Part shown: positions 41,079 to 50,380 of the stretch, piece after piece
Layout: the number at the start of each line of letters is the position of its first letter
Numbering within the stretch: the first letter of the stretch is position 1
Assembly: GCF_037204085.1 (NCBI RefSeq)
Contig: NZ_JBBCBW010000005.1
Span: 62,001 to 126,000 of the forward strand
Direction: 5' to 3'
DNA length: 64,000 nucleotides
DNA from: Variovorax sp037204085
GTDB lineage: Bacteria; Pseudomonadota; Gammaproteobacteria; Burkholderiales; Burkholderiaceae_C
Translations under genes and position numbers: made by a program
The notes under the pieces: generated by a model
The model's database searches: none
What the model saw: the letters and a program-made list of their open reading frames with translations, nothing else
What the model was told of the DNA's origin: nothing

Positions 41079-42545
41079 ATGGGCAACATGAACGAAGCAA
41101 TCCAGATCACCGACGCCAAGAAGCGCTATTCGGCCGGTGTGCTGAAGTACGCGCAAATGGGCTACTGGGACGGCGACTACGTGCCCAAGGACACCGACAT
41201 CCTCGCGCTCTTTCGCATCACCCCGCAAGACGGCGTGGACGCCATCGAAGCCGCTGCGGCCGTGGCCGGCGAATCGTCGACCGCAACCTGGACGGTGGTG
41301 TGGACCGACCGGCTCACCGCCTGCGACATGTACCGTGCCAAGGCCTACAAGGTGGAGCCGGTGCCCAACAACCCGGGCCAGTATTTCTGCTACGTGGCCT
41401 ACGACCTCTCGCTGTTCGAAGAGGGCTCCATCACCAACGTGACCGCCTCCATCATCGGCAACGTCTTCAGCTTCAAGCCGCTGAAGGCGGCGCGGCTGGA
41501 GGACATGAAGTTTCCGGTGGCCTACGTCAAGACCTTTTCCGGCCCGCCGACGGGCATCGTGGTCGAGCGCGAACGGCTCGACAAGTTCGGCCGGCCATTG
41601 CTGGGCGCCACCACCAAGCCCAAGCTGGGCCTCTCGGGCCGCAACTACGGCCGCGTGGTGTATGAGGGCCTCCGCGGTGGGCTCGACTTCATGAAGGACG
41701 ACGAGAACATCAACTCGCAGCCGTTCATGCACTGGCGCGACCGCTTTCTCTTCGTGATGGATGCGGTCAACAAGGCCAGCGCCGCCACCGGCGAGGTGAA
41801 AGGCAGCTACCTGAACGTCACCGCCGGCACCATGGAAGAGATGTACCGCCGCGCGCAGTTCGCCAAGGAGCTCGGCTCGGTGATCGTGATGATCGACCTG
41901 GTGGTCGGCTACACGGCCATCCAGTCGATGAGCCACTGGTGCAGGCAGAACGACATGATCCTGCACCTGCACCGCGCGGGCCATGGCACCTACACGCGCC
42001 AGAAGAACCACGGCGTGAGCTTCCGTGTCATCGCCAAGTGGATGCGCCTTGCGGGCGTGGACCACATCCACGCGGGCACGGCCGTGGGCAAGCTCGAGGG
42101 CGACCCGATGACGGTGCAGGGCTACTACAACGTGTGCCGCGACACGCACACCAAGGTCGACCTGCCGCGCGGCATCTACTTCGACCAGGACTGGGGCGCG
42201 CTGCGCAAGGTGATGCCGGTGGCATCGGGCGGCATTCACGCGGGCCAGATGCACCAGCTGCTCGACCTGTTCGGCGACGACGTGGTGCTGCAGTTCGGCG
42301 GCGGAACCATCGGGCATCCGCAGGGCATCCAGGCCGGGGCCACGGCCAACCGGGTGGCGCTCGAAGCCATGGTGCTGGCGCGCAACGAAGGGCGCGACAT
42401 TGCCAACGAGGGCCCGCAAATATTGCGCGACGCGGCCAAGTGGTGCACGCCGCTGGCGGCCGCGCTCGACACCTGGGGCGAGATCTCCTTCAACTACGCC
42501 TCCACCGACACGTCGGACTACGTGCCCACGCCGTCGATGGCCTGA
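41079..42545 (+). CDS. cbbL: RuBisCO large subunit, red-type form I
   Basis: A 488-residue form I RuBisCO large chain. Lys206 in GLDFMKDDEN is the carbamylated residue with Asp208 and Glu209 as Mg ligands; Lys180 in TTKPKLG is the catalytic base; HLHRAGHGTY holds active-site histidines. The presence of cbbX and a long small subunit marks it as red-type, most likely form IC. It carboxylates RuBP in the cytoplasm and is first in the cbbLSXYEZFPTA operon, behind a CbbR operator. Confidence 0.98.
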   Translation: MGNMNEAIQITDAKKRYSAGVLKYAQMGYWDGDYVPKDTDILALFRITPQDGVDAIEAAAAVAGESSTATWTVVWTDRLTACDMYRAKAYKVEPVPNNPGQYFCYVAYDLSLFEEGSITNVTASIIGNVFSFKPLKAARLEDMKFPVAYVKTFSGPPTGIVVERERLDKFGRPLLGATTKPKLGLSGRNYGRVVYEGLRGGLDFMKDDENINSQPFMHWRDRFLFVMDAVNKASAATGEVKGSYLNVTAGTMEEMYRRAQFAKELGSVIVMIDLVVGYTAIQSMSHWCRQNDMILHLHRAGHGTYTRQKNHGVSFRVIAKWMRLAGVDHIHAGTAVGKLEGDPMTVQGYYNVCRDTHTKVDLPRGIYFDQDWGALRKVMPVASGGIHAGQMHQLLDLFGDDVVLQFGGGTIGHPQGIQAGATANRVALEAMVLARNEGRDIANEGPQILRDAAKWCTPLAAALDTWGEISFNYASTDTSDYVPTPSMA

Positions 42546-42580
42546 GGCCGCCCGTTCAACTTTTTCCTGGAGCAACCGAC

Positions 42581-43000
42581 ATGCGAATCACACAAGGCAC
42601 TTTTTCCTTCTTGCCCGACCTGAGCAACGAGCAGATCAGCCGCCAGGTCGAGTATTGCCTGGACAAGGGCTGGGCCATCGGCCTCGAATACACCGACGAC
42701 CCGCACCCGCGCAACACCTTCTGGGAGATGTTCGGCAACCCGATGTTCGACATCAAGGATGCCGCCGGCGTCATGCTCGAGCTTGCGGCCTGCCGCAAGA
42801 CTTTTCCGCAGCAGTACATCCGCGTGACGGCGTTCGATTCGACGCACGGCACCGAGTCGGTCGTGATGTCGTTCATCGTCAACCGGCCTTCCAACGAGCC
42901 GGGCTTTCGCCTCATTCGCACCGAAGAGCCGGGCCGCACCATCCGCTACAGCATCGAAAGCTATGCGGCGCAGGCGCGGCCCGAAGGCAGCCGGTACTGA
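42581..43000 (+). CDS. cbbS: RuBisCO small subunit
   Basis: A 139-residue small chain starting MRITQGTFSFLPDLS, with GWAIGLEYTDDPHPRN and a C-terminal extension (RTEEPGRTIRYSIESYA). That extension forms the hairpin seen in red-type enzymes. The length and extension fit a form IC partner of CbbL. It lies 35 bases after cbbL with a CCTGGAG ribosome site. Confidence 0.97.
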   Translation: MRITQGTFSFLPDLSNEQISRQVEYCLDKGWAIGLEYTDDPHPRNTFWEMFGNPMFDIKDAAGVMLELAACRKTFPQQYIRVTAFDSTHGTESVVMSFIVNRPSNEPGFRLIRTEEPGRTIRYSIESYAAQARPEGSRY

Positions 43001-43038
43001 GCGGAACACGCAACGCACACGCATTGCCAGAGGCACGC

Positions 43039-43968
43039 ATGGACGCCACCGAAACTCCCACCGCCCCGGCCGTTGCCACCGCGCCGAAGCAGCTCTTCGA
43101 GTCTTCGGGCGTGAAGGCGCTGCTCGACCAGCTCGATGCCGAGCTGGTCGGCCTGGCGCCGGTGAAGGGCCGAATCCGCGACATTGCGGCGCTGCTGTTG
43201 ATCGACAAGCTGCGCCAGGAGCAGGGGCTGCAGTCGCAGCCGCCTTCATTGCACATGTCTTTTACCGGCAACCCGGGCACCGGCAAGACCACGGTGGCCA
43301 TGCGCATGGCCGAGGTGCTCAAGCAGCTGGGCTACGTGCGCAAGGGCCACCTGGTGGCGGTGACGCGCGACGACCTGGTGGGCCAGTTCATCGGCCACAC
43401 GGCGCCCAAGACCAAGGAAGTGATCAAGAAGGCCATGGGCGGCGTGCTGTTCATCGACGAGGCCTACTACCTGTACCGGCCCGAGAACGAGCGCGACTAC
43501 GGGCAGGAGTCGATCGAGATATTGCTGCAGGTGATGGAGAACCAGCGCGACGACCTGGTGGTGATTCTTGCGGGCTACAAGGACCGCATGGAGACCTTCT
43601 TCAGCAGCAACCCGGGCATGGCTTCGCGCATTGCGCACCACATCGATTTTCCGGACTACAGCGAGGCCGAGCTCATGCAGATTGCGCAGCTCATGCTCGG
43701 GCGGCTGAACTACAGCTTCGACGACGGCGCGGTCTCCACCTTTGGGCGCTATGTGAGCCTCAGGCGCAGCCAGCCGCACTTTGCCAATGCGCGATCGATC
43801 CGCAATGCGCTCGACCGCATCCGGCTGCGCCACGCCACGCGGCTCTTCGGCAGCGAAGAGGCTCTGACGCGCGAGCAGCTTTGCACGCTCGAGGCGCAGG
43901 ACATCCTCGCCAGCCGCGTCTTCAACCCGGCGGCAAATCCAACGCCGGCAGAAGGAGCAAGCAAATGA
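43039..43968 (+). CDS. cbbX: CbbX, red-type RuBisCO activase
   Basis: A 309-residue AAA+ protein: Walker A GNPGTGKT (77-84), pore-loop region GQFIGHTAPKT and Walker B VLFIDEAYY (Asp140-Glu141). CbbX uses ATP to release inhibitory sugar phosphates from red-type RuBisCO by pulling on the large-subunit C-terminus, which here ends in the expected STDTSDYVPTPS. It overlaps cbbY by four bases. Confidence 0.97.
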   Translation: MDATETPTAPAVATAPKQLFESSGVKALLDQLDAELVGLAPVKGRIRDIAALLLIDKLRQEQGLQSQPPSLHMSFTGNPGTGKTTVAMRMAEVLKQLGYVRKGHLVAVTRDDLVGQFIGHTAPKTKEVIKKAMGGVLFIDEAYYLYRPENERDYGQESIEILLQVMENQRDDLVVILAGYKDRMETFFSSNPGMASRIAHHIDFPDYSEAELMQIAQLMLGRLNYSFDDGAVSTFGRYVSLRRSQPHFANARSIRNALDRIRLRHATRLFGSEEALTREQLCTLEAQDILASRVFNPAANPTPAEGASK

Positions 43969-44768
43969 GCATCGAAGCCCTTGTATTCGACGTGGATGGC
44001 ACCCTGGCCGACACCGAGGAAGTGCATCGCATGGCCTTCAACCTGGCGTTCGGGCAGCTGGGGCTCGACTGGCACTGGGAGCAGGCCGAGTACCGGGCGC
44101 TGCTGTCGGTGACGGGCGGCAAGGAGCGCATGAACGCCTATATCGATTCGCTGCCCCTGGGCACAGCCGAGAAAAAGCGCCTGCACGAACGCGTGCCCGA
44201 GATTCATGCCGCCAAGACGCAGCACTACACCGACATTGCGCGCCGCGGCGGCATTGCGCTGCGCCCCGGCGTGCTGCGCTTTCTTGAAGAGGCCCAGAAC
44301 GCCGGCCTGCGCCTGGCCATTGCCAGCACCACCACCGCCGTCAACATCGACGCGCTGCTGCAGGCCACGCTGGGCCCGCGCGGCCTCACGATGTTCGACG
44401 TGATTGCATGCGGCGACCAGGTGCGCGCAAAGAAGCCGGCTTCCGACATCTACCTTCTGGCGCTCGAAACGCTGGGCGTGCCGCCCGAGCGCGCCATCGC
44501 CATCGAAGACTCGCCCAACGGCTTGCGCTCCGCCCTTGGGGCCGGCCTCTGGACGCTGGTCACGCCCACCTTCTGGACCGAAGGCAGCGACTTCCGCGGC
44601 GCGGGGCTGGTGCTGCCCGGGCTGGGAGACACCACCGATCCGCTGCCCGGCGAACCTGGCGGCCAGCTCCAGCGTGCGCCATGGCTGGGAATCGACGAAC
44701 TGCTGGCAATGGCCTCCACGGCGCCGCAGCTCAATGCGGTGCAGGCGCTCTACCGGGAGGGGTGTTGA
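43965..44768 (+). CDS. cbbY: CbbY, xylulose-1,5-bisphosphate phosphatase-type HAD protein
   Basis: A 267-residue HAD hydrolase with motif I VFDVDGTLADTE, a cap domain, IASTTT (motif II) and AIEDSPNGL (motif IV). CbbY removes misfire products such as xylulose-1,5-bisphosphate that inhibit RuBisCO, a job complementary to CbbX encoded just before it with an ATGA overlap. Confidence 0.95.
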   Translation: MSIEALVFDVDGTLADTEEVHRMAFNLAFGQLGLDWHWEQAEYRALLSVTGGKERMNAYIDSLPLGTAEKKRLHERVPEIHAAKTQHYTDIARRGGIALRPGVLRFLEEAQNAGLRLAIASTTTAVNIDALLQATLGPRGLTMFDVIACGDQVRAKKPASDIYLLALETLGVPPERAIAIEDSPNGLRSALGAGLWTLVTPTFWTEGSDFRGAGLVLPGLGDTTDPLPGEPGGQLQRAPWLGIDELLAMASTAPQLNAVQALYREGC

Positions 44769-44769
44769 C

Positions 44770-45495
44770 ATGCAGAACCCGAAAACCGCTCCGCCGCGGT
44801 CCGGCCAGCCGATGCGCATCGCGCCCAGCCTGCTGTCCGCCAACTTCGCGCGGCTTGGCGAAGAGGTGTCGGCAGTGATCCAGGCCGGCGCCGACCTGAT
44901 CCATTTCGACGTCATGGACAACCACTATGTACCGAATCTGACAATCGGACCGCTGGTGTGCGAGGCCATCAAGCCCTACGCAACGGTGCCGATCGACGTG
45001 CACCTGATGGTCAAGCCGGTCGATGCGCTGATCCCGATGTTCGCGGAGGCGGGCGCCTCGATCATCTCGTTCCACCCCGAGGCCAGCGAACACATCGACC
45101 GCACGGTCCGGCTCATCACGGCCAGCGGCTGCAAGGCCGGACTGGTGCTCAACCCCGCGACGCCGCTGCAGGTGCTCGACCATGTGCTGGACCAGCTCGA
45201 CCTGGTGCTGCTGATGTCGGTCAACCCCGGCTTCGGCGGGCAGAGCTTCATCGAGAGCGTGCTGCCGAAGATCGAAGCGGTGCGCCGTCGCATCGATGCG
45301 AGCGGGCGCGACATCTGGCTGGAGGTGGATGGCGGCGTGAAGCCCGACAACGCGGCACGCATTGGCGCGGCGGGTGCCGACACGCTGGTGGCGGGCTCCG
45401 CGGTTTTCAGCGGCGGCCGCTACCGCGAAGCTATCGACGCAATCCGCACCCACGCGCTGCAGGGGCGGCATGCCGTGGAAGGGTGTCCCGCATGA
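44770..45495 (+). CDS. cbbE: ribulose-5-phosphate 3-epimerase
   Basis: A 241-residue TIM-barrel epimerase with APSLLSANFARLGEE, HFDVMDNHYVPNL and VNPGFGGQ signatures, interconverting xylulose-5-P and ribulose-5-P in RuBP regeneration. ATG 44770 comes one base after the cbbY stop; ATG 44812 (MRIAPSLL) would give the more usual length, so the first 14 residues are uncertain. Confidence 0.95.
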   Translation: MQNPKTAPPRSGQPMRIAPSLLSANFARLGEEVSAVIQAGADLIHFDVMDNHYVPNLTIGPLVCEAIKPYATVPIDVHLMVKPVDALIPMFAEAGASIISFHPEASEHIDRTVRLITASGCKAGLVLNPATPLQVLDHVLDQLDLVLLMSVNPGFGGQSFIESVLPKIEAVRRRIDASGRDIWLEVDGGVKPDNAARIGAAGADTLVAGSAVFSGGRYREAIDAIRTHALQGRHAVEGCPA

Positions 45496-46220
45496 CGAAA
45501 GACCTGCGCGGCATCGATGCCATCGCCTTCGACCTGGACGGCACCCTGGTCGACAGTGCGCCCGACATTCGCGAGGCGCTGAATGCCGCGCTTCAACAGG
45601 AAGGGCTGGCCCGCTTCGACCTGGACACCGTGCGCGCGTGGATCGGCGACGGCCCCGATGCGCTCATCCTGCAGGCGCTGCGCCGGCAAGGCGTGCCGGG
45701 CGACGAGGCACTGCGCTTGCGGCTGCGCGCCGCGTTCGATGCCGTGACGCTGGCGGCGCCATTGCAGTTCGGCGGCGTGTTCGAAGGCATTGCGGAACTG
45801 GTTGCCGGGCTGCGCCGCGCGCTGCCGATGGTGGTGGTGACCAACAAGCCGACGCCGCTGGCACGCGCCGTGCTGGATGCAGCGGGTCTGCTGCCGGCGA
45901 TGGCGGGGGTCTACGGCGCCGACGCCGCGGCGCAGCGCAAGCCCGCGCCTTTCCTGTTGCAGGCCGCGGCGCGCCAGTTGGGTGTGGAACCCGCGCGGCT
46001 GCTGATGGTGGGCGACGGTCCGGCCGACCTGCTGGCGGCGCATGCGGCCGGCTGTCCGGCGGCGCTGGTGGCATGGGGCTATGGCGGCCATGCGGCAGCG
46101 GCCGGCGCGGCGCCGGCCTGGCGCGTTGCCACGCCGCAGCAGTTGCTGCTGACGGTGCGCAAGTCGCACCCCGTGCGCCGCGATGAAGAAACGACGACGA
46201 CGGCAACGACCAGAGTTTGA
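45492..46220 (+). CDS. cbbZ: phosphoglycolate phosphatase
   Basis: A 242-residue HAD phosphatase with AFDLDGTLVDSAPDI, VVTNKPT and MVGDGPADLLAA motifs. It clears 2-phosphoglycolate made by RuBisCO oxygenation, consistent with aerobic carbon fixation. The C-terminus has an odd Thr-rich tail (ETTTTATTRV). It overlaps cbbE by four bases. Confidence 0.94.
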   Translation: MTKDLRGIDAIAFDLDGTLVDSAPDIREALNAALQQEGLARFDLDTVRAWIGDGPDALILQALRRQGVPGDEALRLRLRAAFDAVTLAAPLQFGGVFEGIAELVAGLRRALPMVVVTNKPTPLARAVLDAAGLLPAMAGVYGADAAAQRKPAPFLLQAAARQLGVEPARLLMVGDGPADLLAAHAAGCPAALVAWGYGGHAAAAGAAPAWRVATPQQLLLTVRKSHPVRRDEETTTTATTRV

Positions 46221-46240
46221 AAATCCAACAGGAGACGATC

Positions 46241-47314
46241 ATGCCCATTGCAGGCAAGGCCACGCTGACCCAGTACATCATCGAGGAGCGCCGCCGCCAC
46301 CCCGGTGCCACGGGCGCGCTCAACGCGCTCATCACCGACGTTTCGCTGGCCTGCAAGGCAATCTCGCGCAAGGTGGCGCTCGGCGCGCTGGGCGATGTGC
46401 TGGGCAGCGCCAGCACGCAGAACGTGCAGGGCGAAGAGCAGAAGACGCTCGACGTGCTGAGCAACGACATGTTCCTGCGCGCCAACGAGTGGGGCGGCCA
46501 CGTGGCGGGCATGGTGTCGGAAGAGATGGAAGAGCCTTACCTGCCGCCGCAGCAGTACCCGCGCGGCAAGTACCTGCTGCTGTTCGATCCGCTCGATGGC
46601 TCGTCGAACATCGATGTGAACGTGGCGGTGGGCAGCATCTTCTCGATACTGCGCGCGCCGACGCTCGACGCCGATGCAAAGCCCGAAGACTTTCTGCAGC
46701 CGGGCACGGAACAGGTGGGCGCCGGCTATGCGATCTACGGCCCTTCGACCATGCTGGTGCTCACGCTGGGCAACGGCACGCATGCGTTCACGCTCGACCC
46801 GCAACTAGGCGAATGGGTGCTGAGCCACCCGAACCTGAGTATTCCGCGGCAGACGAGCGAGTTCGCAATCAATGCCTCGAACAGCCGCTTCTGGGAGCCG
46901 GCGGTGAAGCGCTATGTCGACGAATGCCTGGCCGGCAAGGAGGGGCCGCGCGGCATCGACTTCAACATGCGTTGGATCGCCTCGCTGGTGGCCGAGACGC
47001 ATCGCATCCTGATGCGCGGCGGGGTCTTCATGTACCCGCGCGACAGCAAGGAGTCGGGCCGCGACGGGCGTTTGCGGCTGCTGTACGAGGCCAACCCGAT
47101 TTCATTCTTGATCGAGCAGGCCGGCGGCATGGCCAGCACCGGACGGCGGCGGCTGATGGCGGTGGAGCCGGAGTCGATTCACCAGCGCATCGGCTTCGTC
47201 TTCGGCTCGTCGGAAGAGGTGGCGCGCGTGGAGGCCTACCACAGCGAAGACCCGCAGGACACCTACCAGGCGCCGCTCTTCGGCAAGCGCGGACTTTTTG
47301 CGACCGCTGCCTGA
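46241..47314 (+). CDS. cbbF: fructose/sedoheptulose-1,6-bisphosphatase class I
   Basis: A 357-residue class I FBPase with the metal site LLLFDPLDGSSNIDVN and downstream GVFMYPRD and AGGMASTG motifs. It dephosphorylates fructose- and sedoheptulose-bisphosphates in the cycle. ATG 46241 follows an ACAGGAGA ribosome site; an upstream in-frame TTG at 46217 is less likely. Confidence 0.96.
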   Translation: MPIAGKATLTQYIIEERRRHPGATGALNALITDVSLACKAISRKVALGALGDVLGSASTQNVQGEEQKTLDVLSNDMFLRANEWGGHVAGMVSEEMEEPYLPPQQYPRGKYLLLFDPLDGSSNIDVNVAVGSIFSILRAPTLDADAKPEDFLQPGTEQVGAGYAIYGPSTMLVLTLGNGTHAFTLDPQLGEWVLSHPNLSIPRQTSEFAINASNSRFWEPAVKRYVDECLAGKEGPRGIDFNMRWIASLVAETHRILMRGGVFMYPRDSKESGRDGRLRLLYEANPISFLIEQAGGMASTGRRRLMAVEPESIHQRIGFVFGSSEEVARVEAYHSEDPQDTYQAPLFGKRGLFATAA

Positions 47315-47375
47315 GCGATTGCGAACCGATTGCAAAGCGGTTGCACCACAGCTTTTTTATCTCTCCAAGGCCACC

Positions 47376-48254
47376 ATGTCAGCCAAACATCCCATCGTTG
47401 CGATTACCGGTTCGTCCGGCGCGGGCACCACTTCCGTCACGCGAACCTTCGAGAACATCTTTCGGCGCGAGAGCGTCAAGGCGGCCATTGTGGAAGGCGA
47501 CAGCTTTCACCGCTACGACCGCAATTCGATGAAGGTGGCCATGGCCGAAGCCGAGGCCGCGGGCAACCGCAACTTCAGCCACTTTGGCGAGGACGCGAAC
47601 CTGTTCGCCGAACTGGAGGCGCTGTTTCGCGACTACGGCGAATGCGGCGCCGGCCGCAGCCGCAAGTACCTGCACGACGCACAGGAAGCCGCGCCCTTCA
47701 AGCAGGAGCCCGGCACCTTCACCGAGTGGGAAACGCTGCCCGCCAGCGAGCTGCTGTTCTACGAGGGCCTGCACGGCGGTGTGACGACGGAAAAGGTCGA
47801 CATTGCGCGCCATGTGGACCTGCTGATCGGCGTGGTGCCGGTCATCAACCTGGAGTGGATCCAGAAGCTGCACCGCGACAAGAACACGCGCGGCTATTCG
47901 ACCGAGGCCGTGACCGACGTGATCCTCAGGCGCATGAACGAGTATGTGCACTACATCTGCCCGCAGTTCACGCGCACGCACATCAACTTTCAGCGCGTGC
48001 CGGTGGTCGACACCTCCGACCCGTTCATTGCGCGCACCATTCCAAGCCCGGACGAAAGCCTGGTGGTGATCCGCTTCGCCAACCCGATCGGCTTCGACTT
48101 TCCATACTTGCTGAGCATGCTGCACGACTCGTTCATGTCGCGCGCCAACACGCTGGTGGTGCCGGGCGGAAAGATGGAACTGGCCATGCAGCTGATCTTC
48201 ACGCCGATGATCCTGCGCCTGATGGAGCGCCGCAAGAAGGCCTATGCGATCTGA
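47376..48254 (+). CDS. cbbP: phosphoribulokinase
   Basis: A 292-residue class I phosphoribulokinase with P-loop TGSSGAGTTS (11-20), VEGDSFHRYDR and LFYEGLHGGV, making RuBP from ribulose-5-P. The 61 bases upstream carry three GATTGC/GGTTGC-like repeats, an AACCG/CGGTT dyad and a TTTTTTAT run. These may slow or partly end transcription between cbbF and cbbP. Confidence 0.96.
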   Translation: MSAKHPIVAITGSSGAGTTSVTRTFENIFRRESVKAAIVEGDSFHRYDRNSMKVAMAEAEAAGNRNFSHFGEDANLFAELEALFRDYGECGAGRSRKYLHDAQEAAPFKQEPGTFTEWETLPASELLFYEGLHGGVTTEKVDIARHVDLLIGVVPVINLEWIQKLHRDKNTRGYSTEAVTDVILRRMNEYVHYICPQFTRTHINFQRVPVVDTSDPFIARTIPSPDESLVVIRFANPIGFDFPYLLSMLHDSFMSRANTLVVPGGKMELAMQLIFTPMILRLMERRKKAYAI

Positions 48255-48306
48255 CGCGCCGCGCACTCCCTGCACACCGCACAAAACCATCAACAGGATC
48301 TTCGGC

Positions 48307-50340
48307 ATGACGATTGAAAACCTTGCCTTGCGCACGCAATGCGCCAACGCCATTCGCGCGCTGGCCATGGATGCCGTGCAAGCCGCCAATTCGGGCCACC
48401 CGGGCATGCCGATGGGCATGGCCGACATCGCGGAGGCCCTGTGGCGCCACCGGCTGCGGCACGACCCGGCGGACCCGCGCTGGATGAACCGCGACCGCTT
48501 CGTCGTTTCCAACGGCCACGGCTCGATGCTGCTCTATGCGCTGCTTCACCTGAGCGGCTATGCGCTGCCCATGGACGAGTTGCGGCGCTTTCGGCAATTG
48601 CATTCGCGCACGCCGGGGCACCCGGAGTTCGGCCTTACGCCCGGCGTGGAAACCACCACGGGGCCGCTGGGGCAGGGCATCAGCAACGCGGTGGGCATGG
48701 CCTTGGCCGAGAAGCTGCTGGCCGAAGAATTCAACCGGCCCGGGCATGAGGTGATCGACCACCGCACCTATGTGTTTCTGGGTGACGGCTGTTTGATGGA
48801 AGGCATCAGCCACGAAGCGTGCTCGCTTGCGGGCACATGGCGGCTCAACAAGCTGATGGCTTTTTACGACGACAACGGCATCTCAATCGACGGCGAGGTC
48901 GGCGGCTGGTTCAGCGACGACACGCCGGGCCGCTTCGAAGCCTATGGCTGGACGGTGCTGCGCAATGTCGACGGCCACGATGCCGCGGCGCTCGATGCCG
49001 CCATTGCGGCGGCCACCGCGGCGGACCGGCCGGTGCTGGTGTGCTGCAAGACGCGCATCGGCCAGGGCTCGCCGAACCGCGCCGGCACGGCCAAGGCACA
49101 CGGCGAAGCACTGGGCGACGCCGAAATTGCGCTGACGCGAGAAGCGCTCGGCTGGAGCGCCGCGCCCTTCGAGGTACCGCATGCGGTTGCGCAGGCCTGG
49201 TCGGCGCGCGAGAAGGGCGCCGCATTGCACCAGGCGTGGCAAGAGCGCTTTGCAGCCTATGCGCATGAGCACCCGGTGCTTGCGCGCGAGTTGCTGCGTC
49301 GTCACCGCACCGATGTGCCGCTCACCGCGCAGGTCGAAGACGCATTGGCTTCGGCCGCGGCCGGCGCGGAGCAGCGCAAGGCATCGGTCGCCACGCGCAA
49401 GGCCTCGCAGCAGGTGCTCGACGAGGTCGGCCCCGCCATGCCCGAGCTGATCGGCGGTTCGGCCGACCTGACCGGATCGAACCTCACCGACTGGAAGGAC
49501 CACCGCGCGCTCAAGGGCACGGGCACAGGCAACCATGTGCACTACGGCGTGCGCGAGTTCGGCATGGCGGCCATCATGAACGGGCTTGCGCTGCACGGCG
49601 GCTTTCGTCCGTTCGGCGGCACTTTTTTGACCTTTTCCGACTACGCGCGCAACGGCGTGCGAATGTCGGCGTTGATGAAGCTGCCGGTCATCTATGTTTT
49701 CACGCACGACTCCATCGGCCTCGGCGAGGACGGGCCGACGCACCAGCCGGTGGAGCATGCATCGAGCCTGCGGCTGATTCCCGATGTCGATGTGTGGCGG
49801 CCTGCCGATGCGACCGAAACCGCGGTGGCCTGGCGCGAGGCGCTGCGCCGCATGGACGGGCCGAGCTGCCTGCTGCTCACGCGGCAGGCGCTGCCGCATG
49901 CGGGTGAAGACGGCGCACGCATCGAATCGATTGCGCGCGGCGCCTACGTGCTGCGGCGGCCGCAATCGGAATGCGTGGCTCTGCTGGCAAGCGGCTCCGA
50001 GGTTGGCGTTGCGCTGGCTGCCGCGGCGCTGCTGGCAAAGGAGGGCATCGAGGCCCGCGTGGTCTCAGTGCCGTGCATGGACGTGTTCGAGCGCCAGGAC
50101 GCCGCGTGGCGCCATGCGGTTATTCCGCGTCACCTGCCGCGCTTGGCGGTGGAGGCCGGCAGCACCGGCCTGTGGTGGAAGTTCGTCGGCGAATACGGCG
50201 ACGTGGTCGGGCTCGACCGCTTCGGCGAATCGGCTCCGGCCGGCGAACTGTTCAAGCTCTTCGGCCTGACCGCGGAGGTGGTGGCCGAGCGTGCGCGCCG
50301 CCTGCTGGCCGCCGAGGCCCTGCAGGACGGCGGCCGCTGA
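48307..50340 (+). CDS. cbbT: transketolase
   Basis: A 677-residue transketolase with the early DAVQAANSGHPGMPMGMADI, thiamine diphosphate site GDGCLMEGISHE, and pyrimidine domain (VREFGMAAIMNG, THDSIGLGEDGPTHQP). It carries out the two-carbon transfers of the cycle. ATG 48307 was chosen since the fold starts directly after it; an ATG at 48244 inside cbbP adds 21 unrelated residues. Confidence 0.96.
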   Translation: MTIENLALRTQCANAIRALAMDAVQAANSGHPGMPMGMADIAEALWRHRLRHDPADPRWMNRDRFVVSNGHGSMLLYALLHLSGYALPMDELRRFRQLHSRTPGHPEFGLTPGVETTTGPLGQGISNAVGMALAEKLLAEEFNRPGHEVIDHRTYVFLGDGCLMEGISHEACSLAGTWRLNKLMAFYDDNGISIDGEVGGWFSDDTPGRFEAYGWTVLRNVDGHDAAALDAAIAAATAADRPVLVCCKTRIGQGSPNRAGTAKAHGEALGDAEIALTREALGWSAAPFEVPHAVAQAWSAREKGAALHQAWQERFAAYAHEHPVLARELLRRHRTDVPLTAQVEDALASAAAGAEQRKASVATRKASQQVLDEVGPAMPELIGGSADLTGSNLTDWKDHRALKGTGTGNHVHYGVREFGMAAIMNGLALHGGFRPFGGTFLTFSDYARNGVRMSALMKLPVIYVFTHDSIGLGEDGPTHQPVEHASSLRLIPDVDVWRPADATETAVAWREALRRMDGPSCLLLTRQALPHAGEDGARIESIARGAYVLRRPQSECVALLASGSEVGVALAAAALLAKEGIEARVVSVPCMDVFERQDAAWRHAVIPRHLPRLAVEAGSTGLWWKFVGEYGDVVGLDRFGESAPAGELFKLFGLTAEVVAERARRLLAAEALQDGGR

Positions 50341-50380
50341 CCTCATTCATTTGCATTCCCCCCATCCACAGGAGCTTTCC